Shown here: positions 18,159-26,391 of the stretch, one piece after another
Layout of the letters: each line of letters opens with the position of its first letter
How positions within the stretch are numbered: the first letter of the stretch is position 1
Assembly (NCBI GenBank): GCA_016870355.1
Contig: VGBR01000007.1
Location: 62,001-126,000 of the forward strand
Direction: 5' to 3'
Source: Actinomycetota bacterium
GTDB taxonomy: Bacteria; Actinomycetota; Acidimicrobiia; IMCC26256; PALSA-555
Length of the DNA stretch: 64,000 bases
The notes under the pieces: generated by a model
Told to the model about the DNA's origin: nothing
Database searches by the model: none
What the model saw: the letters and a program-made list of their open reading frames with translations, nothing else
Program-made: the position numbers and the translations under genes

Positions 18159-19679
18159 TTACGGCGTGGCGGCCGCGCGCGTGCGCAGCGCACCTCGATC
18201 GGCCTTGCCGGCCGCGAGGAGTGGCAGCTCGTCGAGCTCGATGACGCGCTCGGGTGTCTTGTAGCGAGCGATGCCCTGTTCCTCGAACCATGCTCGGCAC
18301 TTCGCGAGGTCGAAGGACCCGTTCGCCACCACGAACGCGCACACGCGCTCGCCGAGGCGATCGTCCGGATACCCGACGGCCACCGCATGTCGGATGTCGG
18401 GGTGGCGTTCGAGCACCGCCTCAACTTCCGCAGCTGCGATGTTCTCGCCGCCGCGGATGATCACGTCCTTGATGCGACCCACAATCGTCACCCAGCCGTC
18501 CTCGTCGACCGTGGCGAGATCGCCGGTGCGGAACCAGCCGTTCTTGATCGCCGCGCGCGTCTGCTCCCGATCGGCATACCCGACGAAGAGCTCGGGGCCT
18601 CGCAGCCAGAGCTCACCCGGTTCACCGGTCGGACGCTCGCGTCCGGTTTCCGGGTCGCTCACCCGCAGCCGAGCGGCGCCGGTGCTGCGACCGTCGGTGT
18701 CCCTCGCTCGCTCGAAGGGATCGTTGGTCATGCTCGTCGTCACCGTCGGGGCCTCGGTCGATCCGTACGTGCGCTTCACGGTGCAGTCGAGGCGACGAGT
18801 TGCTTCCTCGACGAACGCGGGCGTCACTCCGGCACCGCCGCTCGACACCAGCCGCAACGATGTGACGCGCTCGGTATCGAACGTGCGCGCGTCCATCAGC
18901 GACACGAAGAACGTGGTCGGACCGATCATGAACGAGATGCGCTCACGCTCGATCGTCTCAATCGCGGTGTCAGGATCCCAACTCGCCATGAGATGGGCGC
19001 AGATCGGCACCACACCCGGCAGCAGCACCGCATTCAGCAATCCCGACACGTGCGCGAGTGGCGCCGGCATCAGCACGGAGTCGGTGAGATGGAGGCCGTG
19101 AGCCCGCGCCATCACCTGCGCCTTGTACGCGAAGCCGCGTTGGGTGTGCAGTGCCGCCTTTGGCCCACCGGTGGATCCGGACGTGAAGAGCACGGCCGCG
19201 AGATCGCTCGGGCGGGCCGCGGACCGGGTCACGGGGGTCGCGCAGTCGCCGAGCGTCTTGAGTCGAGCGGAAGGACCGCGCACCTCTTCCTTGGGCAGCC
19301 ACACCGTTGGTTCGAGCACTGCGAGCATTCCCTCGACGTCGGTGGGGCCAGCAAGGTGGTGGATCGGGCCGGCGATCGCGCCGAGGCGCCAACACGCGCG
19401 GTAGAGAAGGACGACCTCGTGCCAGTTCGGCGCCTGCCACGCCACAACATCGCCTCGCTTGACGCCGGCCGCACGCAAGCCGCCGGCCAGCGCCGCCACC
19501 CGCGACTCGAGGTGGCGCCCGTCGAGTCTTGTGCCAGTGGTGTCGTCCGCAAGCAGCGTGCCGTTGGACGTGCGCGCCGCTTCGGTGATGAGCACGTCGA
19601 GCGAGGGCACGTCCCAGGGCCCACCGTGCGCCCGGTAGGCCTTCGCCTCCGGGTGTGTGTACGTCGGCTTTAGATCCAA
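18159..19679 (-). CDS. AMP-forming acyl-CoA synthetase/ligase
   Basis: Activates a carboxylic acid with ATP and CoA. The motifs are complete: LFTSGSTGGPKAA (P-loop), YGSTEAPTVTTS (A4/A5), ELWLRGPELFVGY, WFRTGDLATVDEDGWVTIVGRIKDVI (A7-A8 hinge) and a C-terminal catalytic Lys in KADRG. The conserved N-terminus (HPEAKAYRAHGG) has no ATG or GTG ahead of it in frame. I therefore use TTG 19679, which overlaps the end of the upstream ACAD gene by 10 bp; the next in-frame GTG at 19610 would lose conserved residues. It forms an operon with that ACAD. The substrate is unknown. Confidence 0.9.
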   Translation of the reverse strand: MDLKPTYTHPEAKAYRAHGGPWDVPSLDVLITEAARTSNGTLLADDTTGTRLDGRHLESRVAALAGGLRAAGVKRGDVVAWQAPNWHEVVLLYRACWRLGAIAGPIHHLAGPTDVEGMLAVLEPTVWLPKEEVRGPSARLKTLGDCATPVTRSAARPSDLAAVLFTSGSTGGPKAALHTQRGFAYKAQVMARAHGLHLTDSVLMPAPLAHVSGLLNAVLLPGVVPICAHLMASWDPDTAIETIERERISFMIGPTTFFVSLMDARTFDTERVTSLRLVSSGGAGVTPAFVEEATRRLDCTVKRTYGSTEAPTVTTSMTNDPFERARDTDGRSTGAARLRVSDPETGRERPTGEPGELWLRGPELFVGYADREQTRAAIKNGWFRTGDLATVDEDGWVTIVGRIKDVIIRGGENIAAAEVEAVLERHPDIRHAVAVGYPDDRLGERVCAFVVANGSFDLAKCRAWFEEQGIARYKTPERVIELDELPLLAAGKADRGALRTRAAATP

Positions 19680-20872
19680 CCGGCGCTGGTGGTCTTGGCG
19701 CCGCGCACGATCTGGCTGCCGATGAAGTTGCGCTGGATCTCCACCGTGCCGGCGCCGATGCACAGGCCGCGGATGTCGCGATACGCCCGCTCGACCGGGT
19801 ACTCGCGGCTGAACCCGTAGCCACCGAGCAGCTGGATCGCTTCGTCACAGACGAACTTCGCGGCGAGGTTCGCCGCGGTCTTGGCCATCGCGGTCTCGAG
19901 CGCCGGGGGGGTGCCGTGCGGTCCGGCGAGATGCAGCGCTCGCATGAGCAAGAGGCGCGCGCCTTCGAGCTGCGTCGCCATGTCCGCGACCTTCCACTGC
20001 AGCCCCTGGTACTCCGCGATCGGGCGTCCACCAACCGTGCGCTCGTTGATGTACTGCACGGCGTACTCGAGCGCGCCCTGCGCGGCACCGACGCACATCG
20101 CCGCGTTACCGCAACGCTCGTGGTTGATGTGCGAGATCAACGTCTTGAACGACTCGCTGTTGTCAGCCTCGCCTGGGAGCAGCACGTCTTCGGGAGCGAT
20201 CCACACGTCGTCGAACGCGAGCTCCGCTTCGCTCGTGCCGCGCAGCCCCATCTTCACGTGCGTCCCCGCCACCGTCACACCCTCGGATTCCAGGTCGACG
20301 AGCACCGCGCCGATCCCGCGTGCGCCTTCGCTGCCGGGGAACCGGCACCACACGAGGCAGCACTTCGACTTGTGCCCGCCGGTCACGTAGTTCTTGTACG
20401 CGTTCAGCCGGTAGCCATCACCGTCGGCGGTGAGCCGAGCGCGCATGTGCGTGACTGCGGAGCCGGCTTCGGTCTCGCTGATCCCGATGCAGAAGAGGCC
20501 CTCACCGGACGCGGCGAGCGGCAACCACTTCTTCTTCATCGCGTCGTGGCCGAGGTGCTGGATGGCGCGCGGTGGCCCGTTGAAGGTGAGCTGGGCGAGG
20601 ATGGCGCTCGACACGTCGACCCGGGCGAGCTCCTCGAGCACGATCGCCGCCTCGATGTCGCCCATGCCCATCCCGCCGTACTGCTCGTCGATCGTGATCC
20701 CGAACAGCTCGGCCTTGCGGATCGCGTCCCACGACCCCTGCGGGAACTCCTCGCTCTCGTCCCAGTGCCGGGCGTTGGGCGCCAAGTCACGCTCGGCGAC
20801 CTCGCGGGCGAGCGCGCGCAGCGCCTGCTGGTCGTCGGTCTCGGCGAACGGGTCGATGCCGGGGGCGCCCAT
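19670..20872 (-). CDS. acyl-CoA dehydrogenase, 400 aa
   Basis: Flavin enzyme with FCIGISETEAGSAVTHMRA (the SEP-AGS loop) near residue 132, MGLRGTSEAELAFDDV near 205 and QLLGGYGFSREYPVERAYRD near 345. The chain ends with GTVEIQRNFIGSQ. The YGFSREYPVER stretch is typical of short-chain and branched-chain ACADs. It starts MGAPGIDPFAETDDQ. The palindrome at 20895-20916 lies 22 bp upstream, in the divergent region shared with the P450 gene. The downstream acyl-CoA ligase overlaps it, so the pair probably acts on one substrate: activation, then desaturation. Confidence 0.95.
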   Translation of the reverse strand: MGAPGIDPFAETDDQQALRALAREVAERDLAPNARHWDESEEFPQGSWDAIRKAELFGITIDEQYGGMGMGDIEAAIVLEELARVDVSSAILAQLTFNGPPRAIQHLGHDAMKKKWLPLAASGEGLFCIGISETEAGSAVTHMRARLTADGDGYRLNAYKNYVTGGHKSKCCLVWCRFPGSEGARGIGAVLVDLESEGVTVAGTHVKMGLRGTSEAELAFDDVWIAPEDVLLPGEADNSESFKTLISHINHERCGNAAMCVGAAQGALEYAVQYINERTVGGRPIAEYQGLQWKVADMATQLEGARLLLMRALHLAGPHGTPPALETAMAKTAANLAAKFVCDEAIQLLGGYGFSREYPVERAYRDIRGLCIGAGTVEIQRNFIGSQIVRGAKTTSAGWI

Positions 20873-20894
20873 GGGAGCCTGAGGCTACCGAGAA

Positions 20895-20916
20895 GCGGCG
20901 CAGGTACCTGCGCCGC
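20895..20916. promoter_or_regulatory. palindrome upstream of ACAD gene (copy 2)
   Basis: Perfect ten-base arms GCGGCGCAGG and CCTGCGCCGC flank TA. It is the same sequence as at 13764-13786 except for one extra central base there. It lies in the 158-bp divergent region between an ACAD gene and the P450 gene, so it cannot be a terminator for either. A shared operator of an acyl-CoA regulon is the simplest reading. Confidence 0.55.
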
Positions 20917-21030
20917 CGGTCGCCGTGGCCCAAGCGGCCCGGCGCCGCGCGCCCTGAGCGGGAACGGCGGGGCACCGCCCTCGGCGAACCTGACTACCGT
21001 GTCAGCACACGGGGCCATGGGGAGGGGAAC

Positions 21031-22227
21031 GTGACCACGAGTGAAGCCGACGCACCCCAGTTCGATGTCGACGTCGACTTCCTGACCGGGCAGCCCTACC
21101 CGCTGTGGGCGCAGGCGCGCGGCGAGTGCCCGGTCTTCCAGACGCACTCGACGATGGGGTTCACGGATCGCCCGACCTTCGTCGTCACCCGATTCGCCGA
21201 TGTCGAACGAGTGCTGCGCGACACCGAGCACATCTCCTCGTCGATCAACGCCGAGCACATCGGCCAGTACATGGGCGAGCTCATCCTGGCGATGGATGGG
21301 CAGGAGCACCGTTCGTACCGCGGTCTCGTTGCGCACGCGTTCCGGGCGTCGCAGCTGGAGAAGTGGGACGACGCGCTCGTGCGCCCCACGATCGAGCGGC
21401 TGCTCGACGGGATCGCTCCGCTCGGCAAGGCCGATCTCGCGCAGGCAATCACGAGCAAGTACCCGGTACAGGTGATCTGCGGAATCGTCGGCGTGCCATT
21501 GGAGGATGCGGCGCAGTTCCACCAGTGGTCGGAGCTCATCAACGGTGGGCCGATGCACCCAGAAGAGGGGATGGCCGCGTCGCGGGCGATGCGCGACTAC
21601 CTGGCACCCATCGTCGAGGACCGTCGTGTCAACCCGACAGGCGACCTCATCAGCGATCTCGTGCATGCCGAGATCGACGGGCAGAAGCTGACCGACGAGA
21701 AGATCTACGGCTTCCTGCGCTTGCTGCTGCCTGCTGGCGCGGAGACGACCTTTCGCGTGATGGGCAATGCGCTCGTCGCGTTGCTCACCCATCCCGACGT
21801 CATGCAGCGCGTGATCGCCGACCGATCGCTCATGCCCGCGGTGATCGAGGAGACGTTGCGCTGGGAGACGTCGGTCACGCAGGTGAGCCGCTGCGCGACC
21901 GAAGACCTCGAGGTCGGTGGCTGCCCGATTCCGAAGGGTGCGGCGGTGAGCGTGATCACCGGATCGGCCAACCGTGACACCGAACGCTTCGATCACGCGG
22001 ACGAGTTCGACATCGACCGACCGACGGCGAACCACATGGCGTTCGGCACTGGCCAGCACCAGTGCCTCGGCATGCACCTCGCGCGCCTCGAGCTGCGTGT
22101 CGGACTCGACAGCATCCTTTCGAGGCTTCCGAACCTGCGCCTCGACCCCGATCAACCACCGCCCGAGATCATGGGTCTGGCGTTCCGCGGTCCAGAGTCG
22201 ATCCCGGTCCTGTTCGACCCGAGCTGA
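21031..22227 (+). CDS. cytochrome P450
   Basis: This 398 aa soluble P450 hydroxylates an unactivated C-H using O2 and electrons from a ferredoxin. The heme-binding loop reads FGTGQHQCLG with the thiolate Cys at residue 345. The K-helix ExxR is EETLR, and the I-helix oxygen-activation motif reads AGAETT. The GTG start follows GGGGAGGGGAAC. No ferredoxin or reductase gene lies next to it. Being divergent from the ACAD/ligase operon and next to the shared palindrome suggests it serves the same pathway, for example terminal or ring hydroxylation. CYP family not assigned. Confidence 0.96.
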   Translation: MTTSEADAPQFDVDVDFLTGQPYPLWAQARGECPVFQTHSTMGFTDRPTFVVTRFADVERVLRDTEHISSSINAEHIGQYMGELILAMDGQEHRSYRGLVAHAFRASQLEKWDDALVRPTIERLLDGIAPLGKADLAQAITSKYPVQVICGIVGVPLEDAAQFHQWSELINGGPMHPEEGMAASRAMRDYLAPIVEDRRVNPTGDLISDLVHAEIDGQKLTDEKIYGFLRLLLPAGAETTFRVMGNALVALLTHPDVMQRVIADRSLMPAVIEETLRWETSVTQVSRCATEDLEVGGCPIPKGAAVSVITGSANRDTERFDHADEFDIDRPTANHMAFGTGQHQCLGMHLARLELRVGLDSILSRLPNLRLDPDQPPPEIMGLAFRGPESIPVLFDPS

Positions 22228-22340
22228 ATCGGATCGTTCTACAGGGGCCCGATCGTCTTCGCGATAGCTAGGGCGAAGTCACCGCGACCATCACGCTGAT
22301 CGCTCGTCGATGCCGGCGGGGCGCGCGTCCGCAGCGTCGC

Positions 22341-22799
22341 TCACCGCAGGTTCTTCGCGTAGCAACGGCTCAGGGGTGAGCTCTTGTAGACGCCGTAGGG
22401 CTCGATCGACTCGTAGCCGTCTGCTTCGTACAGAGCGATCGCCTCGGGTTGTGCCGTGCCGGTCTCGAGGATGAGTCGTTGGTAGCCCACCGCGCGTGCG
22501 GTCGTCTCGAGCTCGGCCAACACTGCTTGCGCGACGCCGCGTCGGCGCGCCGCTTCGGCGACGAACATTCGCTTGATCTCGCCAGTGGAGTCGTCGATCC
22601 GCCTGAGGCCGCCGCAGCCGACTGCATCGTCGTCGAGCCACGCGACGATGAACGTGCCGCTGGGCGGCGCGAGCTGATCGGGATGCAGGCCGTCGTGCTC
22701 GTCTTCGGCGCCGTACCGAACCACGAGCTCATCGAGCAACGCCTGCGCCAACGTGGTTCCTGGCGCCTCGTCGATCCTTGCTACTTGCAGCGTCAGCAT
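22341..22799 (-). CDS. GNAT family N-acetyltransferase
   Basis: The 152 aa protein has the acetyl-CoA binding segment EIKRMFVAEAARRRGVAQAVLAELE, with the RRxGxA-type loop, and the beta-bulge end LILETGTAQPEAIALYEADGYE. The acceptor substrate is unknown. I chose ATG 22799 (MLTLQVARID); the longer frame from 22931 would run through the GC hairpin at 22881-22906 and has no coding character. It follows the MBL gene on the same strand after a terminator-like hairpin, so it is probably a separate unit. Confidence 0.9.
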   Translation of the reverse strand: MLTLQVARIDEAPGTTLAQALLDELVVRYGAEDEHDGLHPDQLAPPSGTFIVAWLDDDAVGCGGLRRIDDSTGEIKRMFVAEAARRRGVAQAVLAELETTARAVGYQRLILETGTAQPEAIALYEADGYESIEPYGVYKSSPLSRCYAKNLR

Positions 22800-22880
22800 G
22801 GGAGTACTCGGTTCGCCGCGGGCCGGCTTGGCCGGTCCGCAACACACTTCGTTGCGTACCCAGTTGCGTCGGGAGGGGCC

Positions 22881-22906
22881 GGCGGGGAGGGCCTGCCCTC
22901 CCCGCC
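22881..22906 (-). terminator. GC-rich hairpin after the MBL hydrolase gene
   Basis: Twelve-base perfect arms GGCGGGGAGGGC and GCCCTCCCCGCC are separated by only two bases, starting 3 bp downstream of the MBL stop on the minus strand. There is no T-run, as is common in high-GC genomes, so termination is inferred from position and stem strength. Confidence 0.6.
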
Positions 22907-22909
22907 ATG

Positions 22910-23632
22910 TCACCCGAACATCATCCGCCATTGCTCGAGGGTGGGGAGACGGAACACGTAGTTGCGCTGTCGGGTCTCGCCCATCGTGGCGGACGCCTCG
23001 GGGGAGTAGAGGTGGCCCGGATACAGCACGGTGTCGTCGGGCACGACTGCGAGGCGCTGCGTGAGGCTGAAGTACATCTCGTCGGGATCGGCGGTTGGAA
23101 GATCAGTGCGCCCACACCCGTCGAGGAACAGCGTGTCGCCAGCGATGAGCTTGCCGTCGACGACGAAGCACTGGCTTCCCGACGTGTGACCGGGGGTGTG
23201 CATCAGCGTGACCTCGATGTCGCCGGCCATCACCGTGTCGCCGCTTTCGTGGAGCACGAGGTCGGAGTCGGAGACTCCCGTGAACTTCTTCAACCACTCG
23301 GCTTCCGGCGCCTGGATGTGCACCGGTGCCGACACGTCGTCGCGTCCGATGATGTCGGTGATCCCCTCGATCGGGTAGCCCATCAAGTCGCCACCGACAT
23401 GGTCGGCATGCCAGTGCGTCGCGAGCACTCCCGTCAGCCGCAGCCCGTCGGCAGCCAGCAGGTCGATGAGCTCACCCGCGCCGTACGCAGGGTCAACGGC
23501 GAGCGCCTCACCCTTCTCGCGGTCGCCGATCAGGTACACGAAGTTGACCATCTGGCGCGCGACTGGATCGCTCTGTGCGAAGTCGCGGCCGGACAGGAGC
23601 TGACGAAAGTAGAGGCGGTCGGTATCGCCCAT
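22910..23632 (-). CDS. MBL-fold hydrolase, glyoxalase II / persulfide dioxygenase-like
   Basis: The 240 aa metallo-beta-lactamase-fold enzyme has THWHADHVGG (metal site 1 and 2 ligands), HTPGHTSGS, IAGDTLFLDGCGRTD and LYPGHLY. This set of His/Asp residues is that of glyoxalase II and ETHE1-like proteins, which use a mono- or binuclear Fe/Zn centre. I chose ATG 23632 (MGDTDRLYF); the upstream in-frame ATG at 23803 lies inside the SDR gene. The SDR ends 10 bp upstream, so the two are co-transcribed. Thiol-ester hydrolysis or persulfide oxidation are both possible. Confidence 0.92.
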   Translation of the reverse strand: MGDTDRLYFRQLLSGRDFAQSDPVARQMVNFVYLIGDREKGEALAVDPAYGAGELIDLLAADGLRLTGVLATHWHADHVGGDLMGYPIEGITDIIGRDDVSAPVHIQAPEAEWLKKFTGVSDSDLVLHESGDTVMAGDIEVTLMHTPGHTSGSQCFVVDGKLIAGDTLFLDGCGRTDLPTADPDEMYFSLTQRLAVVPDDTVLYPGHLYSPEASATMGETRQRNYVFRLPTLEQWRMMFG

Positions 23633-23642
23633 ATGGGTCCGC

Positions 23643-24437
23643 TCAGTCCTTGCCCATCTGCGCGACGGCGTCGAGGAACGCGTCGCAGTTGCTCGTCTTG
23701 CCAACGACGATGTCGTACTGGCGTCCGACTCCACCAGGCATGTCAGGTGGCACGTAGTACTCGAAGCCGTCACCTTCGATCGCTTCGCAGATGCTCGCCG
23801 CACACTCTGCGGCGGGAACGAAGGGGCCGCCGTACTTGGCCGGGTCGTTGTCGGGCAGATCCCAGATCTCGGTCTCGATCGGACCGGGGAGCGCGAGCTT
23901 CACCTCGACGCCGGTGCCGTGAAGGTCGATCGCCATGACCTCGGTCCATCCGCACAGCGCGAACTTCGACGCGCAGTACGCACCCTCGTGGATGATCCCG
24001 AGGCGACCGCCCATGCTCGACACGTTCACGACACATCCGCGGTCGCGCTCCAACCAGCGCGGGAGCAGGGTCAGCGTCATCCGCACCGGCGAGGTGAAGT
24101 TCACCCGCATGACGGTGTCGACCTCTTCTTTGGTGAGTCGCTCCATCGGCGTGCGCTTGGGGATTGCCGCGTTGTTCACCAAGCAGTCGAGCCCATCGAA
24201 TGCTTCCCACGCTTCGAGTGCGACCCGCTCCGCCGCATCGAGGTCGCCGAGGTCCGTGGCCCAGAGCCGTGAGTCGGGGGCGTGCTCCTGACACGTCGCG
24301 AGCACTTCCTCGAGCCGGTCCTTGCGCCGGGCGACGATGCCGACGGTCGCACCCTTCTCAGCCAGCATCGGCGCCAGCGCGGCACCGATTCCGGACGACG
24401 CGCCGGTGACAAGGATGCTGGAACCTTCGATCTGCAC
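23643..24437 (-). CDS. short-chain dehydrogenase/reductase (SDR)
   Basis: Classical NAD(P)-dependent SDR, 264 aa. The cofactor motif TGASSGIG is at residue 11, followed by DLGDL, the NNAA motif and the catalytic YCASK with Ser in NVSSMGG. The C-terminus is somewhat longer than minimal. The arrangement ARRKDR after the second strand suggests NADP preference. It sits between a 200 aa anchored protein and the MBL hydrolase on the minus strand. The substrate cannot be predicted. Confidence 0.93.
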   Translation of the reverse strand: MQIEGSSILVTGASSGIGAALAPMLAEKGATVGIVARRKDRLEEVLATCQEHAPDSRLWATDLGDLDAAERVALEAWEAFDGLDCLVNNAAIPKRTPMERLTKEEVDTVMRVNFTSPVRMTLTLLPRWLERDRGCVVNVSSMGGRLGIIHEGAYCASKFALCGWTEVMAIDLHGTGVEVKLALPGPIETEIWDLPDNDPAKYGGPFVPAAECAASICEAIEGDGFEYYVPPDMPGGVGRQYDIVVGKTSNCDAFLDAVAQMGKD

Positions 24438-24470
24438 GGCGGCAAGGTACCACCCGTCCGCGACCGCTCC

Positions 24471-25073
24471 TCAGGCTTGTTCGGCCTCCGCGCGCGCGGC
24501 GACGAGTTCGGGAACGGTGTTGAGTCGTTCGAGGAAGTAGACGTAGAAGTCGCCTTGCGTCTCGTTCGTCGCTCCGTACTCGTTTGCAGTCGCGATCAGG
24601 TCGGTGAGCGTCACGGTGTCCCAATCGACGGCATTCAGCCCCTTGCGCGTCACGAAGATCTGCGTGACCGCGGGTGGTTCCTCGCTCGCGTCCACCGACG
24701 GAAGCGGTTCGAGGCACACATCGAAGCTCTTCAGTCCCTTCCACTTCTTGTAGACGAGCGGAAGGAACACCCGTGCGGAATCGGCGAACGCGGCGACGTA
24801 CTCCTCGTCGGTGAACGTGTCGCCAGTGGGCTCCAGATAGATCGCGAGGTGGCGGCCCTTGGGATCGATCGCGTACGAGTCGAGGTTCTGGAGTCGCGCG
24901 CGCGTAACCTCGAAGCCCATGTCCTCGACCTTGGGATCGAAGATGCGCGCCAAGTCCTCGCGGTCGGGCGGCGGCAAGCGACGTTCCGACACGTACGCTC
25001 CCGCGCGCACCGCGGCCACGATCCCGGTCACGACCAAGACCAGCGCGACGACGCGCCGCCGGAAACGGGTCAC
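24471..25073 (-). CDS. membrane-anchored hypothetical protein, 200 aa
   Basis: Not recognised. Residues 1-25 (MTRFRRRVVALVLVVTGIV...) form a signal anchor, and the rest is a compact, acidic extracytoplasmic domain with LAIYLEPTGDTFTDEEYVA, KSFDVCLEPLP and FVTRKGLNAVDWDTV. There is a single Cys. Its start overlaps the L,D-transpeptidase stop by 4 bp, so they are translated together, which suggests a role at the cell wall, but no catalytic motif is visible. Confidence 0.72.
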   Translation of the reverse strand: MTRFRRRVVALVLVVTGIVAAVRAGAYVSERRLPPPDREDLARIFDPKVEDMGFEVTRARLQNLDSYAIDPKGRHLAIYLEPTGDTFTDEEYVAAFADSARVFLPLVYKKWKGLKSFDVCLEPLPSVDASEEPPAVTQIFVTRKGLNAVDWDTVTLTDLIATANEYGATNETQGDFYVYFLERLNTVPELVAARAEAEQA

Positions 25074-25816
25074 GCGAGGATCTCCACCGGCGTTCCGAGT
25101 GGCAGCACTGGCACCAGCTTGGTGATGCTGTCGTTCTTCATGCGGACGCAGCCAGCGGTCACGCTTTGGCCGAGCACCGATTCGTCATTGTTGCCGTGGA
25201 TGCCTAGCTCGCCGTCGCCGCCGTTGAAAGAGGTCAGCACGTCGGAGTAGCCGGACAACGGGTAGGCGTACGGCCCGTAGACGGTGTTCGGTTTCGGCGC
25301 TCTCAGCAGCACGCGCAGGTAGTAGGTACCGGGTGGCGTCGGGGTCTCGGGCTTGCCGACGGCCACGGTTTCCTGCAGGAACACCGCGCCCGCGTTGTAC
25401 ACGGTGATCAGATGCTTGCTCAGCTCGACGACGATCTTGTACGGCGTCTGGGTCATGTTCACGTCACTTGTCTTGATCCACCCGGTCGTGCCGTTCGGTC
25501 GGACGGGTAGGTACACCTCGAGCCAGTCGGCGATGTGGTCCTTGACGAGGAACACCTGCTTGACCGGCTTGTCCTTCTCGTCGTTCACGTACCAGGGGCT
25601 GAACAACCGTCGCGAGGGTTCGCTCGCGCCCGGCCAGTCGTAGATGCCGACGACCGACACGCGCGCTTCCGCAACCAGCGAGATGTAGGACGGCAGCGTC
25701 GTCGTCGTGCTCGGCGCGGGCCCCTTGTCGGCCGAGAGGGTCGGTCGCTCGTCGGCGCCCGAGCATGCAGAGATGCTCAGGGCGAGCGCGGCCAAGAGGA
25801 GGGAGAACCGGCGCAC
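25070..25816 (-). CDS. L,D-transpeptidase (YkuD domain) lipoprotein
   Basis: Cross-links peptidoglycan stem peptides outside the membrane. The 248 aa chain begins with a lipoprotein signal (VRRFSLLLAALALSISAC, lipobox ISAC) and a Thr/Pro spacer, then an SH3-like region (GTTGWIKTSDV). The YkuD domain follows, with KHLITVYNAG, GTYYLRVLL, the catalytic His in GIHGNND and the nucleophile Cys in TAGCVRM. The usual SHGC motif reads TAGC here. The start is GTG 25816; longer frames enter antisense of the DUF6624 gene. It overlaps the anchored hypothetical gene downstream. Confidence 0.9.
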   Translation of the reverse strand: MRRFSLLLAALALSISACSGADERPTLSADKGPAPSTTTTLPSYISLVAEARVSVVGIYDWPGASEPSRRLFSPWYVNDEKDKPVKQVFLVKDHIADWLEVYLPVRPNGTTGWIKTSDVNMTQTPYKIVVELSKHLITVYNAGAVFLQETVAVGKPETPTPPGTYYLRVLLRAPKPNTVYGPYAYPLSGYSDVLTSFNGGDGELGIHGNNDESVLGQSVTAGCVRMKNDSITKLVPVLPLGTPVEILA

Positions 25817-25838
25817 GAGGGGTGATCGTAGTGAAGGG

Positions 25839-26327
25839 TCAGGCCCGTTCTTCGCGCGTGCCGAAGTGGGCGGTTCGACCGTTCCAAAGCTCGGATTCCA
25901 TGCGCCGGGCCTGCGCTGCGAATGGCTCGAGACCGAAGGCCCGGCGCCGCTCGTCAAGGCCGTCGAGGGCCTCGATCGGCCACGGCGCGATCCCGTCGTC
26001 ACCAGCCGCGACGAACTGCGAACCGAACTTCTGTGGTCGCCCTTCCGCCATGCAGATGCGGTCGACCAAGCACGCGTAGTGCGACGGATCCGCGTCGCCA
26101 CCGTCGACTGCGGCTTCCAGGTGGCCGAGCGCGCGCCGCTGGAGGTCCGTGTCCGCAAGTTGCACGATCAACCATGCGGCGTGCTCACCATCAGGGCCGA
26201 CAAGTGTGCGGCCCGGCCAGGCATCGAAGTCGTCGAGGACCGCCCACACCCGATCGGCGCCACGGGGGTCGTCGGGATGCTCGGCCAACCGCAGCAGCTC
26301 GGCGCGCAGGGCCTCGTCTCGGGCCAT
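25839..26327 (-). CDS. DUF6624-type protein, 162 aa
   Basis: Small cytoplasmic protein of unknown function. WPGRTLVGPDGEHAAWLIVQLAD, the following DTDLQRRAL and ICMAEGRPQKFGSQF are features I associate with DUF6624 proteins of actinobacteria, where His, Asp and Gln of the HAAWLIVQ helix are conserved. I chose ATG 26327 (MARDEALRAELL); the upstream open frame overlaps the divergent MFS gene and is not coding-like. It lies 22 bp upstream of the L,D-transpeptidase gene on the same strand. Confidence 0.75.
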   Translation of the reverse strand: MARDEALRAELLRLAEHPDDPRGADRVWAVLDDFDAWPGRTLVGPDGEHAAWLIVQLADTDLQRRALGHLEAAVDGGDADPSHYACLVDRICMAEGRPQKFGSQFVAAGDDGIAPWPIEALDGLDERRRAFGLEPFAAQARRMESELWNGRTAHFGTREERA

Positions 26328-26391
26328 CGATCGAGGATAGGCAGCCATTTCGAGGGGTCGGAACGCGTGGCCCCTCGGTAGGGTCGAGCGC